From positions 1 through 64,000 of the forward strand of contig DASPMP010000141.1 of NCBI GenBank assembly GCA_035626995.1: DNA of 64,000 nt, read 5' to 3'. The position numbers and the translations under genes were made by a program. Below are positions 34,484-43,150 of the stretch, piece after piece (within the stretch, counting starts at the first letter, position 1; each line of letters opens with the position of its first letter). The notes under the pieces were generated by a model. That model saw only the letters and a list, made by a program, of their open reading frames with translations, was not told where the DNA came from and ran no database searches. This stretch comes from DASPMP01 sp035626995 (GTDB lineage: Bacteria > Gemmatimonadota > Gemmatimonadetes > Gemmatimonadales > Gemmatimonadaceae).

Positions 34484-37198
34484 ATGCGCCGACTGTCGAT
34501 ACTCCTGGTCCTTACCCTCGTCGTCCTGCTTCCCGCCGCCGGCAGCGCACAGACCAGGATTACCACGCCGCGTGAGGAGTTCGGCCACAACTTCGGCGAC
34601 GATTACTTCCTCGCGAACTATCGCCAGCTCTCCGCCTACTGGCAGAAGCTCGACCGCGAATCTGACCGCATGGTCCTCCGCGAGATCGGCAAGACGGCCG
34701 AGGGGCGGCCGCACTACATGGCGATCGTCACGTCGCCGGCGAACCACCAGCGACTCGAGCACTACCGCCAGCTGTCGCGTCGGCTGGCGCTCGCCGAAGG
34801 ACTGAGCGACGACGAGGCGCGGGCGCTCGCACGTGACGGCAAGGCGGTCGTCTGGATTGACGGCGGGCTCCACGCCACCGAGACCCTCGGCGCGCAGCAG
34901 CTGGGGGAGATGGTCTACCAGATGGTGAGTCGCACGGATCCGGAGACGATGCGCATCCTCGACGACGTCATCATCCTCTTCGTCCACGCCAACCCCGACG
35001 GCAACGACCTCGTCTCCGACTGGTACATGCGCCGCGCGGACACGCTGCAGCGCTCTACGGCGGGGCTGCCGCGTCTCTACCAGAAGTACATCGGCCACGA
35101 CAACAACCGTGACTTCTTCGGGTCGACGCAGGCCGAGACCGAGAACATGAATCGCGTGCTGTACCACGAGTGGTCGCCGCAGATCCTCTACAACCATCAC
35201 CAGAGTGGGCCCGCGGGGACGGTGTTCTGGTCACCGCCGCTCCGCGATCCGTACAACTACAACCTCGACCCGCTCATCCTCCTCGGCTTCCAGTCGCTCG
35301 GCGCGGCAATGCACACGCGACTCGCCGCGGAAGGGAAGCCCGGTGCGACGATGCGTAGCGGTGGGCCGTACGACGGCTGGTGGAACGGCGGCATCCGCAA
35401 CACCGCGGCGTTCCACAACACGATCGCGCTACTGACGGAGATGATCGGCAATCCCACGCCGATGCGCATCCCACTCCGCATGGAGCGGCAGCTCCCGTCG
35501 GCGGACCTCGCCTATCCCATCGAGCCACAGACGTGGCACTTGCGTCAGTCCGTGGACTACTCGATCTCGCTGAACCGCGCGGTGCTCGACTATGCCGCGC
35601 GCAACCGCGAGAACGTCCTCTACAACATCTACGCGATGGGAAAGCGCTCCATCGAGCGCGGGTCGACCGACACCTGGACGCCGAACCCGAAGCGGTACGC
35701 CGAGGCCGCGTCGAAGTTGCGCTCCCAGGGCCAGCAAGGCGGAGGTGGAGGTGGCGTCGCGAGCGCCGATCTGTCGAAAGCCGAGGCCGAGGCGTTTGCT
35801 GCAATAAGAAAACCTGAATATCGGGATCCGCGCGCGTATGTCATCCCGGCGTCGCAGCGCGACTTCCCGACGGCGACAAAGTTCATCAATGCGCTGCGGG
35901 AGACGGGAATTACCGTGCACCGTGCGACGCAGCCCTTCTCGGTCGCGGGGCGCACCTACCCGGCGGGGTCGTTCGTGATCTGGACCGCGCAGGCGTTCCG
36001 GCCGCACGTGATCGACATGTTCGAGCCGCAGGTGCATCCTGACGTGTTCCCGTATCCCGGGGCGCCGCCGACGCCGCCGTACGACAATGCGGGATGGACG
36101 CTGGCGCTGCAGATGGGAGTGGAGTTCGATCGCATCCTCGATGCATTCCCGAAGCCGGCGTCGGGCTTCGAGGCGGTGACGGAGTGGAACCTGCCGATGC
36201 CAGCCGGCCGGATCGTCGGCGAGCGCGGCGACGGATACATCTTCTCACCATCGGTGAACAATTCCTACATCGTCGCCAACCGGCTGTTGCGCGCCGGCGT
36301 CCCGCTCTGGCGGCAGCCTGGCGGCGCATGGTATGTGCGTCGCGGTGCAGCCGCCGATGCCATCGTGCAGCGAGCGGCGAGCGAACTCGGAGTCACCTTC
36401 ACGCGCGGATCAGCGGCAGTCGCCGAGAGCCGAGGGCCGAGAGCCGAGGGCCGAGGCCGGATTGCCCTCTGGGACCGGTACGGTGGCTCGATGGACGCCG
36501 GCTGGGCGCGCTGGATCCTGGAGCAGTTCGAGTTTCCCTACCAGCGCGTCTTTGCGCCGGAGCTCGACGCTGGCAACCTGAAGGCAAAGTTCGACGTGCT
36601 CGTATTCGTGAATGATGCGATCCCTCCGGCGAACGCGCGCGGTGGAGCGCCGGCAATCATTCCGGACGTTCCCGCGGAGTACGCCAACCAGCAGGGACGC
36701 GTCACCGCGGATCGCACCCTCCCGCAGCTCAAGCGCTTCCTGGAAGACGGCGGCACCGTCGTCGCCATCGGCGAATCTGCCACCGAGCTCGCGCGCTTCC
36801 TCGCGCTGCCGCTCGAGAACCATCTGGTCGAGAATGGCCAGCCGCTGCCGCGGACGAAGTTCTACGTCCCCGGTTCGCTGCTCGAGGCCCGCGTGGACAC
36901 GACGCACCCGGCCGCGGCGGGAATGTCCCAGCGCGCCATCTTCTTCTTCGACGACAGCCCGGTGTTCCGCCTCGGCGCTGGCGCTGAAGCGGCTGGGCTC
37001 ACGCGCATCGCCTGGTTCGACACGCCGTCACCATTGCGCAGCGGCTGGGCGTGGGGGGAGAAGTATCTCGAGGGAGGCGTGGTTGCGGCGGAGGCGAAGG
37101 TTGGGAAAGGCCGGGCGCTGTTCTTTGGACCCGAGATCCTCAAGCGCGCGCAGCCGCATGGGACGTTTCGGCTGCTGTTCAATGCGCTGATGAGGTAG
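34484..37198 (+). CDS. M14-family zinc carboxypeptidase-like exported protein
   Basis: 904 residues. ATG 34484 has GGAG 6 nt upstream and opens a signal peptide ending GSAQT; an upstream TTG at 34451 would add 11 residues. The M14 domain is in the first ~350 residues: WIDGGLHATE supplies the HxxE zinc ligands, FVHANPDGND the substrate-binding part, and LYNHHQSG the third-ligand region. The remaining ~550 residues form a large C-terminal extension common in this subfamily. An oddity is ESRGPRAEGRGR (about residues 647-659), encoded by a 7-bp repeat array that matches intergenic arrays nearby. It probably trims peptides in the periplasm or outside the cell. Confidence 0.9.
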   Translation: MRRLSILLVLTLVVLLPAAGSAQTRITTPREEFGHNFGDDYFLANYRQLSAYWQKLDRESDRMVLREIGKTAEGRPHYMAIVTSPANHQRLEHYRQLSRRLALAEGLSDDEARALARDGKAVVWIDGGLHATETLGAQQLGEMVYQMVSRTDPETMRILDDVIILFVHANPDGNDLVSDWYMRRADTLQRSTAGLPRLYQKYIGHDNNRDFFGSTQAETENMNRVLYHEWSPQILYNHHQSGPAGTVFWSPPLRDPYNYNLDPLILLGFQSLGAAMHTRLAAEGKPGATMRSGGPYDGWWNGGIRNTAAFHNTIALLTEMIGNPTPMRIPLRMERQLPSADLAYPIEPQTWHLRQSVDYSISLNRAVLDYAARNRENVLYNIYAMGKRSIERGSTDTWTPNPKRYAEAASKLRSQGQQGGGGGGVASADLSKAEAEAFAAIRKPEYRDPRAYVIPASQRDFPTATKFINALRETGITVHRATQPFSVAGRTYPAGSFVIWTAQAFRPHVIDMFEPQVHPDVFPYPGAPPTPPYDNAGWTLALQMGVEFDRILDAFPKPASGFEAVTEWNLPMPAGRIVGERGDGYIFSPSVNNSYIVANRLLRAGVPLWRQPGGAWYVRRGAAADAIVQRAASELGVTFTRGSAAVAESRGPRAEGRGRIALWDRYGGSMDAGWARWILEQFEFPYQRVFAPELDAGNLKAKFDVLVFVNDAIPPANARGGAPAIIPDVPAEYANQQGRVTADRTLPQLKRFLEDGGTVVAIGESATELARFLALPLENHLVENGQPLPRTKFYVPGSLLEARVDTTHPAAAGMSQRAIFFFDDSPVFRLGAGAEAAGLTRIAWFDTPSPLRSGWAWGEKYLEGGVVAAEAKVGKGRALFFGPEILKRAQPHGTFRLLFNALMR
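36424..36458. repeat. 7-bp repeat array inside a coding sequence
   Basis: Five 7-bp units (CGAGAGC/CGAGGGC/CGAGGCC), the reverse complement of the intergenic GCTCTCG type, lie inside the M14 peptidase gene and are translated as an Arg/Glu/Gly/Pro-rich stretch. Confidence 0.85.
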
Positions 37199-37207
37199 CG
37201 GCCATCA

Positions 37208-37242
37208 GCTCTCGGCTCTCGGCTCTCGGCCCTCGGCCTCGG
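37208..37242. repeat. 7-bp GCTCTCG tandem array (5 units)
   Basis: Three GCTCTCG units, then GCCCTCG and GCCTCGG, start 10 nt after the stop of the M14 peptidase gene. Confidence 0.85.
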
Positions 37243-37376
37243 CAACGACGTTGAAGCGGACGCGACGGGTGAAATCCGTGACATGAGGGTGCGGCTCACG
37301 CCACCCTGATGTAGCTGCGTCCTGCGCACCCACCTTCGCCCATACCTTATATCAGTCGCATTCGAGGAGAAGGTAC

Positions 37377-38198
37377 GTGAAGGGTATTCGCGCTTTGAGC
37401 TTTCGTTGGAACCGTCGTATTGCAGCTGCCAGTCTCGTCCTTGTGGGCGGAGGCATGGCGAGCGCTGCCATTGTCGCGCCTGAGGGACATCGCACTGTGG
37501 CAGCGGCCGCGGCCGTTGTGCCTTTCACGATGGAGCCGGCGAAGACAAGCGAGAGCGTGGTGACCCTGGCGTCGCGCGTCAACGCGGCGGTGCTCGCACT
37601 CGAGGGATTCGTGAAGCAGTCCAGCCACCCCGAGGCGCTCGAGAGCGCCGTGCGCAGCTATCTCGCGTTCCAGGAGGCACATCCCGAGGACGTGAAGAAG
37701 CCGTACCTGTACTTCGTGGATTTCGGGCTGCCCGGTAACACGCCGCGTGGCTACGTTTTTGACATGAAGGATCTTTCACTCGTCGACGGCCCGTTCACGG
37801 TCGCGCATGGTCGCGGCTCCGCGAAGTCGGGGAACGTCGTCCCCTCGAAGTTCTCCAACAGGAACGGCAGTGCGGCCACATCCCTCGGCCTGTACGTCGC
37901 CCAGGAGCTCTACAAGTTCACCGGAAAGGCGGCGGGCAAGCGGTACACGTCCGTCGGCATGCGCATGACCGGTGTGTCTGGCTCGTACAATGACGCGGCT
38001 CGCGAGCGCGGTGTCGTCGCGCATGGCGCGCCGTACGTGACGGCGAAGGGCGCGGGGCGCAGCGAGGGATGCCCGGCCGTCGAGCCGGCGCGCGCAGAGA
38101 AGCTGCTGCCGCTGCTCTCGAACGGGGCGCTGGTGTTCCTCTTCGCGCCGAAGGCGGAGTGGCTCGCGGAGGATCCGTGGGTGAGTGCGGCGGGATAA
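37377..38198 (+). CDS. Murein L,D-transpeptidase catalytic-domain (YkuD_2) protein
   Basis: 273 residues from GTG 37377, preceded by GGAGAAGG. A hydrophobic N-terminus (AAASLVLVGGGMASAAIVA) exports it. The domain starts near residue 88 (SYLAFQEAHP) and continues with YLYFVDFGLPGNTPR. The catalytic motif is HGAPY (His216) with GRSEGCPAV (nucleophile Cys232). Such enzymes form or exchange 3-3 cross-links, or attach proteins to peptidoglycan. It stands alone; the 178 nt upstream carries a 7-bp repeat array and a CTTATATC stretch near 37347 that may be part of a promoter. Confidence 0.88.
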   Translation: MKGIRALSFRWNRRIAAASLVLVGGGMASAAIVAPEGHRTVAAAAAVVPFTMEPAKTSESVVTLASRVNAAVLALEGFVKQSSHPEALESAVRSYLAFQEAHPEDVKKPYLYFVDFGLPGNTPRGYVFDMKDLSLVDGPFTVAHGRGSAKSGNVVPSKFSNRNGSAATSLGLYVAQELYKFTGKAAGKRYTSVGMRMTGVSGSYNDAARERGVVAHGAPYVTAKGAGRSEGCPAVEPARAEKLLPLLSNGALVFLFAPKAEWLAEDPWVSAAG

Positions 38199-38231
38199 CG
38201 GCTCTTGGCGCTCAGCCCGCGCCTGCGCTCA

Positions 38232-38828
38232 TCAGATCCACCCCGGAATTGCCGAGAGATAGCCCACGTCGAACGTGCCGTTCGTGACGACGAAATCGCC
38301 CATGTCGAATCCGCCACTCCCGTAGCAGCGTCCAGTGCCGCTGAAGGTGCCCATCACGCGCGAATCTGTGATCGACGTAATCGCGATCGAGCCACTGTGG
38401 ACGTAGCAGTAGTTCTGGAACAGCACTCCGGTGTTCTGATGCCCGTAAAACAGCTCGATCATCGGGCAGTCCTCGTTGATCTGGTCACAGGCGGTGATGT
38501 CCACGGTGTGTGTGCCCGTCGTCAGCGACGGGATCGATATCAGGGTCTGGTCATGATGATTGAGCGCGCTACTCGGGCGGGTCGATATCACCGTGACGAC
38601 CGCCGCGCTGTTGTCGCGATGGGCGGCCGACCACGTTCCCCGGCGCTGCTCGGCGTCGTTCGCCGGTACTGCACCGGTCACGTTCCATGAATCCGGGCCG
38701 AGTCCCGTAAACCCGTAGGCGACGGTTCCGGACGTCGTGATGCTTCCGCCACCCGGTTCCGTACCGCCACTGCAACCGATGGAAATCGCGAGGATCGAGC
38801 AAAGCAGCGTGACACGGGCCAAGGGCAT
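38232..38828 (-). CDS. Hypothetical lipoprotein
   Basis: 198 residues. ATG 38828 has AGGAG 6 nt upstream; an in-frame ATG at 38870 is less likely. The lipobox ISIGC places the lipidated cysteine near residue 19, followed by a Gly/Ser linker. The mature part is polar and beta-rich, with four further cysteines (ACDQINEDC, NYCY, GRCYG) that could form two disulfides. I recognise no family. It is convergent with the L,D-transpeptidase gene (33-nt gap) and lies downstream of two other small lipoprotein genes on the same strand. Confidence 0.75.
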   Translation of the reverse strand: MPLARVTLLCSILAISIGCSGGTEPGGGSITTSGTVAYGFTGLGPDSWNVTGAVPANDAEQRRGTWSAAHRDNSAAVVTVISTRPSSALNHHDQTLISIPSLTTGTHTVDITACDQINEDCPMIELFYGHQNTGVLFQNYCYVHSGSIAITSITDSRVMGTFSGTGRCYGSGGFDMGDFVVTNGTFDVGYLSAIPGWI

Positions 38829-38862
38829 GGATGTCTCCTGGAGGTGGAGGGTGGCGGAAACG

Positions 38863-39288
38863 TTAGCCACCGATGAGAAAGGCCGTCAGTGCAACGACAT
38901 ACAGCCCGGCAATTCCGCCGAGCACGGCGAGTACCGTGGCGCCCGCACTCTTCTCGCGGCTGTCCAGGCGCTGCACGGCCGTCAGCGGCATCGTGACTCT
39001 TTGCAGCCGGTAGCCGCGCGACCATTCCTCGGCGGTGGCGGTTTCCGGAGGTGCCGGTACGCGCTCGTCGCCCGTGAGTGAATCACGTGTCAACCGCGCA
39101 TTCCAGAGACGCAGCGTAGTACCATCGCTGCGCACCACGCGGACGCGCTCCTCGTGACGTGGCTGTTGCGAAGGTCCGACGTCGATTGTCTTCCATGTCG
39201 CGCAACCGGTGAGGAGCATCGTGGCCGCGAGAACGCCGCCAATCGAACGGCGGCCATCCATCCCGAATCCGCTGCGAAACATGCTCAT
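38863..39288 (-). CDS. Small lipoprotein with C-terminal membrane segment, function unknown
   Basis: 141 residues from ATG 39288, which overlaps the stop of the upstream NTF2-like gene (ATGA). The signal ends in a lipobox, MLLTGC (about Cys28). A beta-rich middle section (ERVRVVRSDGTTLRLWNARL to MPLTAVQRLD) resembles a small sheet domain. The C-terminus is a hydrophobic helix (AVLGGIAGLYVVALTAFLI). The layout recalls small envelope proteins that link two membranes, but I see no named family. Coupling with the upstream gene suggests a joint role. Confidence 0.72.
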   Translation of the reverse strand: MSMFRSGFGMDGRRSIGGVLAATMLLTGCATWKTIDVGPSQQPRHEERVRVVRSDGTTLRLWNARLTRDSLTGDERVPAPPETATAEEWSRGYRLQRVTMPLTAVQRLDSREKSAGATVLAVLGGIAGLYVVALTAFLIGG

Positions 39289-39740
39289 GAGCGCGGCGCC
39301 ACCGTCTCGTGCTCGATGCGAATGCGCAGCCCGTCTGCCGTGTTCTCGAGCAGGCCGAAGTATACCACGCGAATCGACTCGGCCCCCGCGCGGGACACCC
39401 AGACAAAGTGTCCGGTCGCGGCAACCTGGCGGTCGTTGAGCTGCTCGAACTGCAGGCCTTCCCATACGAACGACGCGGGCGGCTGCCACCCCTCACCCTG
39501 ATAGATGGCGGCGATCTGTGACGGCGTTTCGAACTTGCCCCGTCCGTTCACGATCACCGTAGCACCCGTTGGCATGTAGTACGACGCCAGCCGCTGACGC
39601 TCGCCGTTCCGGATGGACACAGTGTAGTGCTCGAAGAACGCAGCGGCCTGAGCGCGGAGGTCAGGTGGTGCGGGCGTCGGCGTGGTGCGGGGACCGCACG
39701 CCGCTACGACCAGGAGGGCGATGCCACTGATGGCGCGCAT
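39285..39740 (-). CDS. SnoaL/NTF2-like lipoprotein
   Basis: 151 residues from ATG 39740. The lipobox VVAAC is near residue 15, followed by a Pro/Thr linker. The remainder resembles the NTF2/SnoaL fold: RAQAAAFFEHYTVSIRNGERQRLASYYMP, then ATVIVNG, a helix region with IAAIYQGEGW, and strands near RQVAATGHFVWVS. Catalytic function cannot be inferred. Its stop overlaps the start of the next gene (ATGA at 39285). A similar-fold lipoprotein is encoded on the other strand at 40119. Confidence 0.75.
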   Translation of the reverse strand: MRAISGIALLVVAACGPRTTPTPAPPDLRAQAAAFFEHYTVSIRNGERQRLASYYMPTGATVIVNGRGKFETPSQIAAIYQGEGWQPPASFVWEGLQFEQLNDRQVAATGHFVWVSRAGAESIRVVYFGLLENTADGLRIRIEHETVAPRS

Positions 39741-40118
39741 GGGGAAGTTGGTGAAGGGTGGCCTGCCACGCGGAGATGACAGTGAGCTCGCATGCACCAA
39801 GCGCGCGATCGCGGGACACGAGTGAGGACGTGCGTGTCGAGTAGGAAGCCTCATCGCTTGAATCCACGATGACGTCGTCGGGTAGAGGCGCATCGAACGA
39901 CTCGACCAGCGCGGAGATTGGTCTTGGCCTCATCGAAGGACACCATCTCCCGAACGCGCTTCGTCATGCAACAACATGTCGCGATAGACCAGTGTGGTCA
40001 ATTTGTAGTACGCGCCGGGTTGGGAATGCTGACCGGGTGGCCGCTGGCCATGGCAGCCTCCTTTGACAGCGCTGCGAGTTTTTGCCATGCTCTACGCTCA
40101 TCTTACAGGCAGGTACCC
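39741..40118. other. Intergenic region with a possible toxin-antitoxin relic
   Basis: 378 nt between divergent small lipoprotein genes. On the minus strand, from an ATG at 39967, the translation REMVSFDEAKTNLR resembles the start of Phd/YefM-type antitoxins. After an apparent frameshift near 39912 a second frame gives ALVESFDAPLPDDVIVDSS. No intact gene is present. This could be a decayed antitoxin or chance; nothing else is evident. Confidence 0.25.
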
Positions 40119-40607
40119 ATGCAGCCTCGCCGCACCGTCTTCACAATCCTTCTCGTCAGCGCCGCCATCATGGGCTGCGCCGCAGGCGCCTCGGAAACAG
40201 CGCCGTCGTTCACGCCGGAAGACTCGACGGCCATCCGCGCCTCGATCGACGGCTGGATCAAGGCCACGCTGGATCGGGACACGGCATTGTTCCGCACGAC
40301 GATCACCGATGACGTCCTGATGTATCCCGGCAACCAGGCGCCCGTGCGTGGCGCGGATGCTGCCGTCGCAACGCTCGCGGCCAACCCCACCTTCACGTCG
40401 TTCAAGGTGGACGTTCACGAGCTGGACGGCCACGGGGATGTCGCGTACGATCACGGCATCTTCACCGTGGACGTCAGGTTGCCGGACGGCATCGTCGTGA
40501 GCGACACGGGCTCCTTCGCGACAAAGTTCCGGAAAGGCGCGGATGGGAAGTGGGCGCACCAGTGGGTAATGTGGCACTCGAACCGGCCCGCAGCCCCGGC
40601 GCCCTAG
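40119..40607 (+). CDS. DUF4440/SnoaL-like lipoprotein
   Basis: 162 residues from ATG 40119. The lipobox AIMGC gives a lipidated cysteine near residue 20. The mature part has the DUF4440-type NTF2 fold: STAIRASIDGWIKATLDRDTALFRTTITDDVLMYP, then strands KVDVHELDG and VVSDTGSFATKF, and a final WAHQWVMWHSN strand. Such proteins bind small ligands or act as isomerase-like folds; the function here is unknown. It is divergent from the NTF2-like lipoprotein at 39285-39740. Confidence 0.8.
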   Translation: MQPRRTVFTILLVSAAIMGCAAGASETAPSFTPEDSTAIRASIDGWIKATLDRDTALFRTTITDDVLMYPGNQAPVRGADAAVATLAANPTFTSFKVDVHELDGHGDVAYDHGIFTVDVRLPDGIVVSDTGSFATKFRKGADGKWAHQWVMWHSNRPAAPAP

Positions 40608-40656
40608 GAATTCGGCGACTGCTATCCTGAACCGGCGCGAGTGCATAACTGGGCGC

Positions 40657-41544
40657 TCACGGCAGCATCGCGCGACCAATAGTGGGGTCGAAGGTGCTGC
40701 CGGCGGGGAGCACATGCATCCGCACGTCCGTTGCGCCGAGTGTGCCTGACGGGGTGCGACTGCCCCCGCGCGCGTCGTAGATCACGGCGACGCTCGCGCC
40801 CTCGACTGTCCAGCGACCGTCCGGGTGGATCAGGAGCGCGGTGGACTCGTCCACGCCGACGCCGAGGTGCGGCGCGCGCTCGAGCACGAGCGAGATCAGC
40901 CGGTTGTGGCGACGCCGGCGCACGAAGTGCTGGTCGATGATCGCGCCGGGGATGAGGGCGAACCCGCTGTCGGTGACGACGTTGTCGCGGTCGATCGTCG
41001 CGAAGTCCAGGGTGGTGTCGCGCCGTGCGCCACCCGGGCGACGCTCGCTGCCGGTGATCATGATGGACGAAAGCACCGCGGCGCCGGCGGAAGTACCGCC
41101 TACCATCGCGCCATCGCGATAGCGTTCGCGAATGGCCTGCTCCACGCGGGTGCCGCGCAGCACGCGCGCGAGGCGGTTCTGGTCGCCGCCGCCGAACCAG
41201 ATGCCCGTGGCGTCGCGCAGGAGTGCGACGATGGAGTCGGTGTTCGCCTGGTCGCGGCTGATCCAGATGTTGCGCGCCTGCGCGCCGAGCTCGCGGAAGT
41301 CGGTCGCTTTCGCCTCGCCGCTGCGCTCACCGGCCGCGCTGGCCTGGGCGAAGACCAGGATCTTCGCGCGACCCGGTCCACCCGCGAGCTGGACGAAGTG
41401 CTCGACGAGCGCGCGGGGCTGCGGTCCCCCACCCACGATCTGGAGCGTGCCGCGCACAGGCGGGGTCTGTGTGACGTATGGCAGGCGTTGCGATGATACG
41501 CACGCTGGGAGAAGTGCCGCGAGGAGAAAAAGTGGAGTTCGCAT
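40657..41544 (-). CDS. Cyanophycinase-like S51 peptidase, lipoprotein
   Basis: 295 residues. Lipobox LLPAC (Cys15) follows a short signal. The S51 fold is clear: GTLQIVGGGPQPRALVEHFVQLAGG at the start, KILVFAQASA, IWFGGGDQNRL, and the nucleophile in GGTSAGA (Ser152). Later elements include IIDQHFVRRRRHNRL and GVGVDESTAL, typical of cyanophycinases. It would hydrolyse beta-Asp-Arg dipeptide bonds or related isopeptides, here outside the cytoplasm. Its start lies only 16 nt from a long 14-bp repeat array, so its upstream control region is largely repeat DNA. Confidence 0.88.
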   Translation of the reverse strand: MRTPLFLLAALLPACVSSQRLPYVTQTPPVRGTLQIVGGGPQPRALVEHFVQLAGGPGRAKILVFAQASAAGERSGEAKATDFRELGAQARNIWISRDQANTDSIVALLRDATGIWFGGGDQNRLARVLRGTRVEQAIRERYRDGAMVGGTSAGAAVLSSIMITGSERRPGGARRDTTLDFATIDRDNVVTDSGFALIPGAIIDQHFVRRRRHNRLISLVLERAPHLGVGVDESTALLIHPDGRWTVEGASVAVIYDARGGSRTPSGTLGATDVRMHVLPAGSTFDPTIGRAMLP

Positions 41545-41560
41545 TTTGTTTTCTGAGAAC

Positions 41561-41798
41561 TAACTGCCAAGAGCTTACTGCCAAGGGCTAACTGCCAAGG
41601 GCTAACTGCCAAGGGCTAACTGCCAAGGGCTGACTGCCAAGAGCTAACTGCCAAGAGCTAACTGCCAAGGGCTGACTGCCAAGGGCTGACTGCCAAGGGC
41701 TAACTGCCAAGGGCTAACTGCCAAGGGCTAACTGCCAAGGGCTAACTGCCAAGGGCTAACTGCCAAGGGCTGACTGCCAGGAGCTTACTGCCATGTGC
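41561..41798. repeat. 14-bp tandem array, 17 units, orientation R (array 1, left arm)
   Basis: Seventeen contiguous 14-bp units, consensus TAACTGCCAAGGGC (variants TGACTGCCAAGAGC and TTACTGCC...), with no spacers. It is followed after 3 nt by units in the reverse-complement sense, so the two halves can form a long imperfect hairpin. Confidence 0.95.
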
Positions 41799-41801
41799 CG
41801 C

Positions 41802-41991
41802 CGTTGGCTGCAAGCAATTGGCCGCAAGCAGTTGGACTTTAGCTCTTGGACGTTCGCTCTTGGACGTTAGCTCTTGGACGTTAGCTCTTGGACGTTAGCT
41901 ATTGGACGTTAGCTCTTGGACGTTAGCTCTTGGTAGTTAGCGGTTGGCAGTTAGCAGTTGGCAGTTAGCAGTTGGCAGTTAGCAGTTGGCA
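41802..41991. repeat. 14-bp tandem array, ~13.5 units, orientation F (array 1, right arm)
   Basis: Thirteen 14-bp units plus 8 nt, consensus TCTTGGACGTTAGC turning to AGTTGGCAGTTAGC near the end. It is the inverted counterpart of the left arm and ends 18 nt before the GTG start of the EamA gene. Confidence 0.95.
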
Positions 41992-42009
41992 CTCTGTAGA
42001 CTTGGACGC

Positions 42010-42933
42010 GTGAATATCCCGCCCGCAGCCGACGCGCGCGCCACCACGCGCGGGATCTGGCTCTCGCTCATCGTCGTCGCCGCGTGGAGCGTCCTCCCCA
42101 TCACCCTGCGCCTCGCCTCGCGCCAGCTCGATCCCTACACCCTCACCTGGTATCGCTTCTTCCTCTCCGCGCTGGTACTCGGCGGCATGCTGGCCGCGGC
42201 GCGCAACCTGCCAAGGCTAGTGCAGCTGCGACGCCTGCGTCCCACCATGCTGCTCGTCGCGGCGACGCTGGGGCTGGCAAGCAACTACGTGCTCTACCTG
42301 GTGTCGCTGGATTACGTGAGCCCGACCGTCGGCACCGTCATCACCCAGCTCGGCCCGCTGCTCCTCATGTGCGGCGGCGTATGGATCTTCGGCGAGCGAC
42401 TCAGCCGCCGCCAGGTGATCGGCGTCGTGCTGCTGGTCGTGGGGCTGCTGCTCTTCTTCAATCGCCGCCTCGCCGAGCTCGGGGACATGTCGGGTCGCGC
42501 GGGAGCGGGGACGCTCATCCTGCTGGTCGCGAGCGTGACGTGGGCCATGTACGGCCTCGCGCAGAAATCGTTGCTCGACCACTTCCAGTCGACGCAGATT
42601 CTCTTCCTCATCTACGTCGGGTCGGCCATCGCACTGCTTGGCATGTCCGCGCCGGTGGCGGTGATCGGACTTCCTGCGCTCGATCTCGTAATGCTCATCC
42701 TGTGCGCCGCGAACACCCTCGTGGCCTACGGCGCGCTCGCGGAGGCGCTCAAGTGTGCGGGCGCGGCGACGGTGGGCGCAGTCCTCGCGATCGGCCCGGT
42801 CGCAACACTCGTGGTGACATGGGCGACGAATCGCGTGTCGCCGAACTTCTTCGCGCCGGATCTGCTGAACGCGGCGACGATCGCGGGGGCATGCGTCGTC
42901 ACCGTTGGATCTGCACTCAGTTCGCGGAAGTGA
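42010..42933 (+). CDS. EamA/DMT-superfamily transporter
   Basis: 307-residue inner-membrane protein with ten predicted transmembrane helices in two EamA repeats, the fold of drug/metabolite exporters. The first helix is SLIVVAAWSVLPITLRLAS. The family signature at the end of the first repeat is seen as VGTVITQLGPLLLMCGGVWIFGERLSRRQVIGVVLLVVGLLL (about 102-143). The start is GTG 42010, only 18 nt after the repeat array; no recognisable ribosome-binding site fits in that space. The gene is flanked on both sides by opposed 14-bp repeat arrays, the second beginning at the very next base after its stop codon. The substrate is unknown. Confidence 0.88.
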   Translation: MNIPPAADARATTRGIWLSLIVVAAWSVLPITLRLASRQLDPYTLTWYRFFLSALVLGGMLAAARNLPRLVQLRRLRPTMLLVAATLGLASNYVLYLVSLDYVSPTVGTVITQLGPLLLMCGGVWIFGERLSRRQVIGVVLLVVGLLLFFNRRLAELGDMSGRAGAGTLILLVASVTWAMYGLAQKSLLDHFQSTQILFLIYVGSAIALLGMSAPVAVIGLPALDLVMLILCAANTLVAYGALAEALKCAGAATVGAVLAIGPVATLVVTWATNRVSPNFFAPDLLNAATIAGACVVTVGSALSSRK

Positions 42934-43143
42934 CTGCTTACTACCAACTGCTAACTACCAACTGCTAACTACCAACTGCTAACTACCAACTGCTTACTAC
43001 CAACTGCTTACTACCAACTGCTTACTACCAACTGCTTACTGCCAACTGCTTACTGCCAACTGCTAACTACCAACTGCTAACTACCAACTGCTAACTACCA
43101 ACTGCTAACTACCAACTGCTAACTACCAACCGCTTACTGCCAA
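42934..43143. repeat. 14-bp tandem array, 15 units, orientation R (array 2, left arm)
   Basis: Fifteen 14-bp units, consensus CTGCTAACTACCAA, beginning at the base directly after the EamA stop codon. Variants alternate between TAAC and TTAC and between ACCAA and GCCAA. Confidence 0.95.
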
Positions 43144-43150
43144 GGGCCGC

